From: Blastobasis lacticolella | Taxonomy: Eukaryota > Arthropoda > Insecta > Lepidoptera > Blastobasidae | DNA length: 64,000 nucleotides | Reading direction: 5' to 3' | Assembly: GCA_905147135.1 (NCBI GenBank) | Contig: LR990054.1 | Span: 16,157,001 to 16,221,000, forward strand | In this document: positions 1-9,300 of the stretch, in pieces | Numbering within the stretch: position 1 is the stretch's first letter | Layout: every line of letters starts with the position of its first letter | Translations under genes and position numbers: made by a program | Notes under the pieces: model-generated | Seen by the model: only the letters and a program-made list of their open reading frames with translations | The model's database searches: none | What the model was told of the DNA's origin: nothing

Positions 1-34
1 ATAGCTGGCTACACTAATAAAAAAAGACCTCCGC

Positions 35-361
35 TTAATAGCCACTTAGACCGGTCCCCAGTTTTAAATAGCTAGGCGTTTTGCGCGAATCGACGCGTAG
101 CTGACACAGGGGAGTACGGCCATGGGTAAAAGACACAAGCCTGTAACAGAGAAGGGTGAAGAACAGCACAGATGGCTCGAAAAACTGATCGAGACAAAGC
201 CAACGTAGATGACGTAGTATAGAGTTAGCCAATGGCCCCACACGGCCGCTTCCAGACCGAAATAAAGCTCCAATGACTCCATTATTGATAAACTGGTAGG
301 GTAGGACGCCTAAATCATGCCAGTGGACACAACTCCATACAGTCTTCAACCGACGGTACAA
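35..361 (-). pseudogene. Possible remnant of a non-LTR reverse transcriptase C-terminal region
   Basis: Read on the minus strand this stretch stays open for 108 codons in one frame. A second frame carries a pattern reminiscent of the region downstream of the RT domain in R1/LOA-type elements (a short 'PTSL..ME' segment followed by 'WLTLYYVIYV'). No catalytic motif is present. The reading needs a frameshift and at least one stop bypass, so this is at best a decayed fragment. It lies upstream of the haspin exon, in what should be a haspin intron. The family assignment is inference and weak. Confidence 0.22.
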
Positions 362-480
362 GCGTACTTTCGGCCATTATCAATGGCGTTTTTTTAATGT
401 GGTTCTACAAAAAATTAATCTTTTGACCAAAAAATTTGCAAAAAAGGAATGACAATAACCGTGATCCATTTTGTCCACAG

Positions 481-682
481 CAATGACTGGAAGAATTTCG
501 AGCCCTACACGAACATTTTGTGGCTCCACTACGTGGTAGATAAGATGATAACAGCGGTCCGGTACAAGCGGACCACGTCGAGGGCTCACAAGCAACACAT
601 CGCAAAGCTGAAGGGCGTCCGGGACCGCATTCTCTCCTACGGCAGCGCTGCACAATTCGTCCTGACAGACAACGAATACTAA
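481..682 (+). CDS. haspin: Haspin-like serine/threonine kinase, last coding exon (partial gene)
   Basis: Haspin phosphorylates histone H3 on Thr3 at mitotic centromeres and so recruits the chromosomal passenger complex. This exon would encode the extreme C-terminus of the kinase domain. Seen: an acceptor (TTTTGTCCACAG) ends at 480. The exon starts with the third base of a codon and continues NDW, then FEPYTNILWLHYVVDKMI, an RYKRT stretch, a basic helix with KQHIAKLK, and AAQFVL before TAA at 680-682. The motif FEPYTNxLWLHYxxDKM matches the end of animal haspins, where this segment packs behind the C-lobe. The ATG at 449 lies in the pyrimidine tract before the acceptor and is not thought to be a start. 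All earlier exons are outside the window. A polyadenylation signal follows closely. The exon is intact with no frameshift. An alternative is an old partial copy of the gene, because nothing upstream can be checked here. Confidence 0.72.
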
Positions 683-696
683 TGATCAAATTAATT

Positions 697-702
697 AATA
701 AA
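697..702 (+). terminator. Polyadenylation signal AATAAA after the haspin stop codon
   Basis: AATAAA begins 15 bases after the TAA of the haspin exon. That short spacing is common for compact insect 3' UTRs. It supports 481-682 being a true terminal exon. Confidence 0.45.
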
Positions 703-1042
703 TCACACATATTTCTCATACGCCCAATATGGTAGTCCCTGTTTGCTGTTGTTATGATTATAATTATACATATTTGACTATGGAATTCATAAATTATAAT
801 GTAAATAGAGTATGCTTTGATTTTGTTATAGACGCTAAAAGAATTATTCACAGTATTTCAATTGCATTAAAACGATTTAGATGGAAAGGTGCCTTTGTAG
901 ATGAGGTAGTGCCTTGGTTCAGATTAAAAATTCAATATATTGTGTTCACAAAACGCCTGCAGTTTTATTCAATCGTATGTTGGGCAGATGCCTAGCAAAT
1001 GTTATTTAGAGACCTCGAAAGAACCAGAGTCCTCAAGAAAAA
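703..1042. other. AT-rich spacer with no recognised gene
   Basis: This stretch lies between the haspin 3' end and the broken non-LTR element. An 88-codon open frame starts at 729 (+), but its composition is low complexity and it resembles no family I know. I see no repeat boundary or target duplication here that would mark the left edge of the retroelement. Confidence 0.4.
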
Positions 1043-1850
1043 CTAGCCTGCCACATCGGCTAATTTTAGTGGCTTACTCATGCGTTTAACCTCTTCCTCA
1101 ACCAGAGCTGTGTATTTATTAATGTTTGTCTTTCTCGGGTTTCTACGTAGCACCGTGTTAGTATAAGCTATGTTTAGATCGTACAGAATCCACCTGTGGT
1201 CTGAACAGGATGCCTCAGAAGAGACTCTCCAGTTCGATATTAGTTTGGCCGCGGTTTCTGTAGCTAGTGTTAGATCAATTATCGTTTGACTTCTTTTGTT
1301 TACAAAGGTCGGTTCTGCACCGTTGTTAATAATTAGCAGGTTAGTTGTGAATAGGTATTCAACTAGCAGTTTACCTCTCGTTCTTCATCCCCCATAGTGG
1401 ATGATGTGCATTTGCGTCCGTCCCAATAATGAGTTCCAGCTTGGATTCTTCGCACCATTTCACTAGTTGGATTAGTTCATTAGGTGGCGGGTCGTCCTGT
1501 TCTGGCATGTAGACTGATGCAATGACCATGTCCTGCTGTGTGGGATCTAGTTTGTTGGTTATCCTTATAGCTGTTAGATCTCTGGAACAGTAATTAAGGA
1601 GTTGTTGTGCATGTATATTGTTACTAGTGTATATGCATGTTCTGGGTGATTCAGTCGAATTGTATATCTTACCTCCTGTATATAGGAGACCGTATATGCG
1701 GTCCGCTCTAATCCAGGGCTCTTGGATTAGGGCGATGGTGGTGTTGTGAACCTCCAGCCATTTGCGTAGTTGAGCCGTGGCGGTTTGGCTGTGATGGAGG
1801 TTTATTTGGATGATTTTAATGTTGGGATTAGGCGAAGTCAGCGCCATCAT
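1043..1850 (-). pseudogene. Non-LTR retrotransposon ORF2, endonuclease domain only, frameshifted
   Basis: This is an apurinic/apyrimidinic-type endonuclease, which nicks target DNA to start target-primed reverse transcription. Reading from 1850 leftward, the protein opens with MMALTSPNPNIKIIQINLHH, then ALIQEPWI (catalytic Glu), an SVYMP core strand, and IIGTDANAHHPLWG (the conserved GTDAN block). The frame then stops at 1371-1373. Shifting frame at about 1371-1378 resumes the domain with KLLVEYLF, FVNKRSQTIIDLTLA and CSDHRWILYDLNI, the last holding the Ser-Asp-His catalytic motif. It then ends at a TAG at 1043-1045. No reverse transcriptase follows, so the element is both frameshifted and truncated. 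The start overlaps the end of ORF1 by 23 bases (1828-1850) in another frame, as is usual in R1/LOA-group elements. Clade placement as LOA-like or R1-like rests on the 'QINLHHSQTATAQL' style N-terminus and is less sure than the domain itself. Confidence 0.8.
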
Positions 1851-3179
1851 CCATGAGCGCTCTCTCCTCCTCGTCTAGGCTCATATCGCCTAGGTTGCGG
1901 GAGCATTCGTCGTCGCTGCCGCTGGATCCCGGTATGGCGGAATCCATCGGCAGCGCCGACGGTGGTGGTAGTGGCGACTCCGTCTGGAGTGCTGTTGGGC
2001 CTGGAATGGCCGTATCTACCACTACGATTGGGCTAGGCTCTTCCGGCTGTGCCGGTGGGGTGTCCTGCTTCTCCTCCTCTTCGGCTCTTCCCGCCGGGCG
2101 CTCCGAAAACTTCCCCCCCACGACCTGGAAGTTCACGTAGACTGACCCTAGACAGAAGCACAGCCTACGCTCTCTCTCCAGCAGTGTGGGGACGATAGTT
2201 TCCGGGACGCTGACCACGACGAAGGTATTGCCCGTTTGTACGTTTACCTTATGTACTCGCCACGCGTCCACCTGAGCCCAATCGTTTTGGTAGCGCAGTG
2301 TCTTACCTATCAGTTTTGCATCAGGCCATTCACCGGGTACCAGTATCCCACAGCGAACGCGTCGTTGAAGCTTGCTGCCTCCATAATTTTCTGGCAGAGT
2401 ATCTGTTCCACCTCAGTGGCTTGTTCCCGTCCCAGATGATTTTTTTGGTTGGTGACCCCCACCACCAAGTTTGGTTTCGCTGCGTCAGCGTAACTACCAG
2501 GCTGAGGTCTACGCGGAGTTGCAAACTTCTGTCATTTAGGACCCTCTCTCGGCGTGATGGTTTCGTCGAGACGGTTGCTTTTGACTGGGGTTTGCGCTTC
2601 CTCGTGACCAGCAATACCTTGCAGCGCAGTTCCGGGGTTCCTGCATGTCCGGTACGCCTTTGGAGGCGGTCTACCCACCACAGAATGAGTTGCCTCACCC
2701 GTAGCCGGCAGCCCAGCGTCCCTGGACGTCCCAGGTTGGGGTTCCCCTTCACTAGAAAGAGAGGCAAGGCGTCTGAATTCCTTTGCCCTCTTTTTCTTGC
2801 TTGGCCTAACTTTACGGGTCCTCTCAGCCACCTTGGCCGGTACCCTTGGGGCCACCAGAGTCCACCACTCGTCCATTGGGTCAGGCTGTGGTTGTTGTTC
2901 TGAAGTTGTGGTCACCTGGCTCGGTGTCGCTTCACTGGGCCCAGCAGCAGAATCTGCCACTGTGTTCCCAGTTGCTGCCACTCCTGCCGGAACCTCAACT
3001 TCGACGGTGGGGCCGCTCGTACCGGTCGGCCCTGGTCCCAGGGATTTCTCCCTGGAACCAACACCCACCGGTACGGGTCCCGCTGGCCGCCTGTTACGTG
3101 TTGGAGGCTTGCCTCCCCTACCGCGCTGTCCCTGCGCGTGCTTATCATCGAATGCTGGTTGCTTGCAATTATTATACAT
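1828..3179 (-). pseudogene. Non-LTR retrotransposon ORF1 (Gag-like), broken by frameshifts
   Basis: This is the RNA-binding or structural ORF that precedes the endonuclease ORF. From 3179 leftward the first intact part (to 2532, 215 codons) is rich in Gly, Pro, Ser and Thr, with basic patches (RKVRPSKKKRAKEFRR) and the motif MDEWWTLVAPRVPAK. The frame is then lost. Another frame between about 2500 and 2330 carries AAKPNLVVGV and a conserved-looking helix (VEQILCQKIMEAASFND). The last part (2271-1828) carries WRVHKVNVQTGNTFVVVSVPETIVPTL and an acidic Pro-rich tail ending in TAA at 1828-1830. The C-terminal half resembles the DUF4780-type domain of insect LOA-like ORF1 proteins. I see no CCHC zinc knuckle. 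At least two frameshifts make it non-functional. The family call is from general resemblance only. Confidence 0.65.
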
Positions 3180-3960
3180 ATTTTAATGTTGTTTGTTTTC
3201 ATCCTTCCGGTTTCCCACCCGCCACGGAGCCCGAACCTGGGGTGCCTTTTTTAAGAGGCACCAGGAGTACCGGAAGAATATAGGGACGAAGAGTTGGGAG
3301 TCGTGCGCGACATCGGCAGCTCGTAGTGTCCAGTTTGCTGGGCCGTACACCCTGGCCACCTCAGCATGGCCGCCCCCATCCCGTATGGGACCCCCCCCCT
3401 CGCCGGCAGACCAATAAGTGGAATCCACAGCCGATTGATCCTGAGTGGCTAGCTCAAGACCGCCCGTTTGAGAGGAACTCCGGACCAAAGAGGAGTGTTG
3501 CGATCGGCGGGCACAACCTACCTACGCTCAGCCACCAGGATTCCTTCATCCCTCCGTACGGGTCTCCACGCACGGCACAAACACGTGGGTGGCACGGTTC
3601 TACCCGTCGCCAGCCCGCATAATAAATGGCGGTGCTTGTTCGCCATGTCATAGGGCCGTCATCGGGATTGCTGTATCTTTCCCTGGGGTACTCACGCAGC
3701 TGAGGTACCCCAACACTCCCTGTTGGCCCTACCGCCTCGGTCCGGGACTGCTTATTTCGGTTGCCCTTTATTCCATGGGACTGAACTGCTGTTCTATACA
3801 GGTATTTACTTTTAAGATAGTATATAGGACAAATAATGTATTAGTACATAAGACATGTTTAAAAAAAAAAAGAATTAACGTAGGCTCTGTGGGTTTCTTG
3901 CCGTTTCTTTCCCCCACAGAGAACCACCTTGGAAGCGGCGTTAATTTTCCTTCCTCTCCC
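3180..3960 (-). other. Probable 5' UTR or leader of the broken non-LTR element
   Basis: This moderately GC-rich stretch, unlike its AT-rich surroundings, lies directly upstream of ORF1 on the minus strand. Short open frames occur on both strands but none is convincing. Near its outer end is a stem: CTCTGTGGG at about 3881 pairs with CCCACAGAG at about 3914, flanked by the wider pair AATTAACG and CGTTAATT. I infer it belongs to the retroelement because of position and composition. Confidence 0.45.
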
Positions 3961-3983
3961 ACACATGGTGTCTCCTGTCTGCG

Positions 3984-4205
3984 CTAGGGTAGGGGTAGGG
4001 TAGTAGTTAGAATAGGGGTAGGGTAGGGTAGGAGTAAGATAGCGGTAAGGTAGTATAGGATGGGGTAGGGGTAAGATAGTGGTAGGATCGGGGTAAGATA
4101 GTGGTAGGGTAGGGGTAAGGTAGTGGTAGGGTAGGGTTAAGGCAATGGTAGGATAGGGTAGGGGTAAGGTAGCGATAGGGTAGGAATAGGATAGAGTAGG
4201 GTGGG
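3984..4205. repeat. Degenerate TAGGG/GGTA-type minisatellite
   Basis: About 220 bases are built almost only from variants of GGGGTAGGGTA, GGTAAGATA and GTGGTAGG, with no fixed period. The strand bias (G and T/A on +, C and T/A on -) resembles degenerate telomere-like repeats. However, the canonical insect telomere unit TTAGG is not tandemly present. It lies exactly between the minus-strand retroelement body and a plus-strand 3' end. Confidence 0.8.
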
Positions 4206-4640
4206 AGCAACTACCTATCACATGCAGCATGTGTGATGCACGCTCACTTTAAAGTCTGTCTGGCGGTGGCGTGGGGGCCGGGTCGCTCTTTTCCCTCAAA
4301 TATGGTTGAATTGGACGATGGCTGGGCCCTGCGTTATACTCGTGAACGGGTGCTGCCTTGGTGGACTGGCTTACTCTTGCTGTAGTTTTAGGTGGTTTTT
4401 CTTAATTATACTAGACATACCTACGAGTATATAATATAATATAGCGTTCCGGCTCTGTCTGGCATTGTCGAGCCCGGTTCGGTTGTGGTTGGCGAGGGAT
4501 ACGTTTATCTACAGCCATAGGGCGGTCAGCGTGTCACTGTGTGTTTCCTTCCTACTTTCCTAACCCCCTCCTTTTTGACGATTGAAAGAGATATTTAATG
4601 TCCTAATCAATAAAGAAATTTTGATTTTGATTTTTTGATT
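4206..4640 (+). mobile_element. Non-LTR retrotransposon 3' UTR and tail
   Basis: This non-coding, partly GC-rich segment ends in CCTAATCAATAAAG followed by AAATTTTGATTTTGATTTTT, a polyadenylation-like signal with a short ATTTTG-type repeat tail. This is the usual 3' terminus of many insect non-LTR elements. Orientation is opposite to the ORF1/endonuclease part at 1043-3179. It may be the 3' end of the same insertion (twin priming) or of an unrelated one. Confidence 0.5.
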
Positions 4641-4697
4641 TCGCAGCTATCCTGCATACTACAGGACTGTTCACTATCCGCCACCTGTGACCCGGTA

Positions 4698-4925
4698 GGT
4701 AGCTGAGGCTCGCCCCCACCACTAGGACATTAACGCCAAGTTGATTATTTTTTTTATTACAAGAGATCGGGATCGCACATTTTTGTCTTACAATAACATC
4801 GCAATTTGAAGTGGTACATGCGGTTCTGATGCACACGACGGATGGATGGAAACATCAGGGGACTGTATGTGTAACTGATCCAATTCGCTACACTGTAATT
4901 ACCTGATTTGCCAAATCCAGGAGTT
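4698..4925 (+). repeat. Two fragments of the tRNA-derived SINE family A
   Basis: CTAGGACATTAACGCCAAG near 4725-4743 matches the family's 3' end. The segment around 4885-4925 (CACTGTAATTACCTGATTTG, then CCAAATCCAGGA) matches its central part. The order is not that of one intact copy. The best full copy in the window is at 17937-18230. Confidence 0.5.
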
Positions 4926-5249
4926 TAGTAAAAAAGTTATTTTTAGAAATACAGGATGCAAGTTTTTATTTAATAAATAATTTTATTCGAACTGTAGGTA
5001 CTTGGGGTAAAAAGTCGAAAGAACAATCAGATGTAAATTCCGGTTATCCGGATGTTGACGCCAAGACAATGGATCGGACATGTACGCATAAAATAGCTTA
5101 TCCCATACCACCCGCGCTCCTGCAGTGCCTCTCCTGTTGGAGGGGATGTCTGAAAGTTGGGAAGATAATAGTGATTACTTTTAGCACAGTACCATACAAC
5201 CAATACACCAGAGCGCGTTGCCTGTACCTGGTTGGGATGATCCTGTACT

Positions 5250-5322
5250 CATCATCATCATCATCTTGACGTTATGTCCCGGTTGCGCCCCCGCGCGGTA
5301 CGCGAGGGCCCAGGGTTCGCCT
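5250..5322 (-). repeat. 3' end of SINE family A, (GAT)n tail
   Basis: On the minus strand the order is CCCTGGGCCCTCGCG, CGCAACCGGGACATAACGTC and AAGATGATGATGATGATGAG. This is the same 3' terminus as the copies at 18180-18230 and 22207-22288. Confidence 0.6.
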
Positions 5323-6292
5323 TACGTTCGTACTCCCTCCCTGCACTAAGTAGGAAATAATCTGTCATCCTCGGTGTTACGATTGCGTTTAGATATAAAA
5401 GCGGGGAAAAGTTATAATCCTAGCGCAGTGGTAAATCAAGTGGCATGTCACAGGGTCCGCTTTCCTATTTTTACTCCTCTTCGCGCGATCTTCAGCATCC
5501 TCACGAGGGGTCGTAAACTGTTGACTCGCGCTTCAATCTCGGCTTTGCGTTGGACCTCCCGCGAAACCTCTTTTCTGATATCGACTGATTTATATTTATT
5601 TCCCTCACTTCCTGCCACGTTACCCAGCTCAAGTTTCTGTCGTCTGCTGATGTCATCAGAGTAAGTGGTAGGAAATTTTGGGGCGGGCCGTTTTTGACTT
5701 TGTGGTAATACCATGAGCCATGAAGAACTGTCCGGGATTTTAGAGGAGAGGAAATCAAGTGGAACCGATGCCTTCTGCAGGCTTCCTGAGGGAGTCTGGT
5801 CTTTCAGAAAAGTTTTTGAGATTCCAAAGGTAAAATATTCTCTTTCATCATATTTTCGTCAGATAAAGGAGGCTATGGACAAAGTCAATAAAACTCTTGC
5901 ACGAAAGTTGTTTCCAATGTATAACAGATGTCGCTGTAATGCAATATAAATTTCGGAACGAATTTTCAAACATATGATATGAGCGTCGGTTACTAAACGT
6001 TATCTTGACTGTCGTCTTCGTTATCTTGTACCAAAGAAAACTCACAAAAAATGTAGAAAATTTAAAAGAAAATTAGTATTATATACTCGTAAATAGGATA
6101 AATATTGCCATAACGAATTTGCGTTATTGTTAATTAATTTTATATGTGATTTTATCGCATGGAAAGTCTATAAAAATAGTGTAAGCCCTCCCAGTTCAAG
6201 TACTCATATTTTATTTAAATTTTCATGGATTTCGGGTGTTATTCTAATTGGAAGCATTTAAAAGTATAGTAGGGAGTTGTGTTTCTAAGAAA
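5323..6292. other. Upstream region of the seven-exon gene; no other gene recognised
   Basis: Open frames of 80-96 codons occur on both strands between 5374 and 5950. One on the minus strand (5448-5714) is rich in Lys, Arg and Glu, but I cannot tie any of them to a family. The last 120 bases before the ATG at 6293 must hold the transcription start of the downstream gene. I see no clear TATA box. Confidence 0.4.
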
Positions 6293-6320
6293 ATGGATAG
6301 GAGTAACGAGTCGTTATCAA
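6293..6320 (+). CDS. Exon 1 of the seven-exon gene (start codon)
   Basis: ATG at 6293 opens MDRSNESLS and the exon ends after one base of codon 10. The donor GTGAGT is at 6321. It joins in phase to exon 2, which itself contains a second ATG three codons in; translation could alternatively start there. Confidence 0.6.
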
Positions 6321-9300
6321 GTGAGTACCAATATTTATGACAAAAGTGTCATCGCAATATTGCGTTAAATAAGTGCGACGTTTTGGTTTATAGTTCTAGC
6401 TCCTACAATGGGCAGTTCTCCAGCAGTGCTGTTAACGCCTGGTCGCACTAGAAACATTGCACAAGACATGGAAGCCTTAAGATTATCTAGACAAGATAAT
6501 CCATACTTACAGGTAAGTCAATATAAATTTTAAAATTAATTTAATATTTTCAGAGTAATAAACTAAACTATACCAATCCGGAAACCATCTAATTTACCGG
6601 AAATAAATAACCGGAGAGAAAACATTAGGCTTTATAAGAGTACCTATTACTTAATGAAAACCGATTTGTTTTACATAAGTGAAAGTTAGTGTTTAAGCAG
6701 TACTACTATGGTAAATAATTTACATTAGGTGTAGGAAGTGTTATAATTGCGGCACTATAATTGCTACATTGAACAAAGATAATCATAAGTTACATATACT
6801 GTTAATTGTATCGGTTATTTATGTGGGTAACATTTTCTTACATTCTTGGTTTTGTTTAAATTACCTACTTACGACTTACATCTTCTACTTATGTCCTAAG
6901 ACAGTAGCTACCACTCTTACAAGTAATTAATATTGGTTAATGAATTTTGTAACAACACAAAACTGTTTTTAATTAATGTTACATGGCAGGCAAGCGGGCC
7001 TGATGAAAAGTGGCTACCTAATAGGCTTACAAGTACAGTAATAAATGCAGTTAGGTATTATGTAAGAGTAGATATGATCAATAATGCCAGCAAAGTGAAA
7101 GCAATGGATAGAAAATGGTTTCATAATTTAGTTCAGGTAGTGTTCATGGCCGTGTGGTTTCCGGCAGAGTAGAATAGCACCAACCCCTTGCACTCGTGGG
7201 TGTCGTACAAGGCGACAAATGTTTTCGAGGCAAAAGATCTAAGCGCCTCCGTAGACTGGAAAATGGGCAGCAGCATTTTCCATTGTTATATTATAACACT
7301 GCGATCTCCAACCCGCTTGCCAAGCGTGGAGATTATGGCAATAACCTCCCTTTTTGTAGGAGAGGCCCTAAGTCCTGCAGTGGACTTTTATGGGCTGTGA
7401 TGATGAGTGTTCTATTACATAAAAATAAAAATGTATACACTTAACCTATTTATCATTGACACAATAAGAAGAATAAGAAACTAAGCATGTGCTTAAATCA
7501 TAAAAATAGTATATGTAGATGTAGGATTAATTGTTTAGTACAATTTTATTCAAAACATTTTCAGCAAGTAATGGCGAGCAGAGAAAGTCTGATAGAAAGT
7601 CATGTGGACGAATGTGAATCCGATGACACCATACTAATGTCGCAGGTAAACTATTTTTTATGCCATCATTGTTATTTTTGAGTTTATTACAACATGTTCA
7701 TGAAAATGTACGTCTCAAACATTTAATATGCATAGTTATAATTAAACTTTAATCTAGTAATTTTTAAAAAAAATTGCGAAAAGAAATGTTTCTCTGCAAT
7801 ATTTCTCTGATAATTTTATTTATTGTTTTTTATTGATTGTGCTAACTATGGAATTTAATTTTCTAAAATAAATATTCTATTCTATTCTATTCTAATATTG
7901 GGGCCAAAAACTTTTCATTTTGAGTTAGTAAGAGATGGCCCCGCCTCTCACTCCTACACTTTTGTCCTATGGATGCCAATCATCATACATAATGTTTTGA
8001 TTGCCATCTCCATTTATTTAAAAAAAAACATTTACTACAGTTTAAGAAAAATTTTAGATACTAAAAAACTTCCTGCAAGTAGGTATATTGGTAGGTGATC
8101 AAACTTGTTATCATATAAAATCAATTGATTTTTCCAGGAGTTTGGCAGCACAGCGCTGGATTTCGTGGAAGAGGACCCTTTAACCCTGAAAGAGGTTCAC
8201 GAGCACATGATCCGATCACCACCACCTACAAGTTGCTGGCCCCACGGTAAAACAAATAATTCATACCCAATCTCGCGGTTCAAACGTGCCTTGAGAAAGA
8301 TTGACTATTGTGTTTGCAAAACTAAATACTTTGTGCTAATATTCTGACGGTGGGTTTTATTGAGAAGAAAGCTTTTTTAATACGATAACTTATTAATTGT
8401 GTTTTTGGATTACTTTTGTTTTGCAATATTATTGATTGATTTGTAAATTATTTTTCTTTTGTTTTTGTTTAGTTAGTTATTTGTATTATTGATCCTTATG
8501 TCTCAAGACTGATAGGAAAAGTAAAGCTCAGTTAAAAGTTATTTTAGCAGGTAATGAATCTGAAGAAAGATAAGTCTAAATAGAAGGCAAAGTACCTTAT
8601 AAACAGTCAACAATAACAATGAATTTCTGTTGTACGAAAAAAACATGTAGGTCATTTGGTTGAATGGCAGATTTATATGATAACAGCTACTATCTGCTGC
8701 TATCAAAAATGTTATCTGTTTACTTGTAACGGATCAGCTAATCTTAATCAAATATAACTACTTATCAAATATTTCCGTATATTCAGTGACATAGTGAATC
8801 ATCATAAGTAAACATCTGTTGAATTTTTATTTGTATTTTAGGCATGAGTCAATTTAATTTATCTATTAACATTGAATTATTTATTTTACAGTTTATTGAC
8901 CTTTCTAATTTTCTATTTGTTTTAAAAGTTTAGTTAGATTGTTATTGATTTGACACGTACAATTAAAACGCAGTACACTGCGTAGAATACATTCTATCTA
9001 TATGGTATAAAACAATGTCGCTTCCTATACGCGTAGATCTTTTAAACTACGCAACGGATTTAAATGCGGTTTTCAACAATAGATAGAGCGATTCAAGAAG
9101 GTTTAAATGCAAGATTAAAGGTAGGTAGGTGTAAAGTAGGGGTACGCGAAGTCGTAGCGGGTCCACTACTATTGTATAAAAAGTCACTTACAGATATAGT
9201 CTTGATTCTTTTTAGTAAGGCCAGGGCTAGAAAGGGGAAGTAGGTACCTACCTTTTGTTTAACTGTTTAGGATAATTTGTTTAATAGTGTCGAGTAATTT

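Noticed and set aside
449..480. ATG at 449 as the start of the haspin-like frame
   Set aside because: The bases 449-480 form the pyrimidine-rich tract and AG of a splice acceptor, and haspin homology begins only at 481.
729..995. 88-codon plus-strand open frame
   Set aside because: Low-complexity composition, no family resemblance, no splice or start context that singles it out.
1853..3622. Plus-strand open frames over the retroelement
   Set aside because: They are antisense shadows of ORF1 and its leader; the minus-strand frames carry the recognisable motifs.
5448..5949. Overlapping open frames of 78-96 codons upstream of the seven-exon gene
   Set aside because: Several frames on both strands are open at once, and none shows a domain; chance in a moderately GC-balanced stretch.
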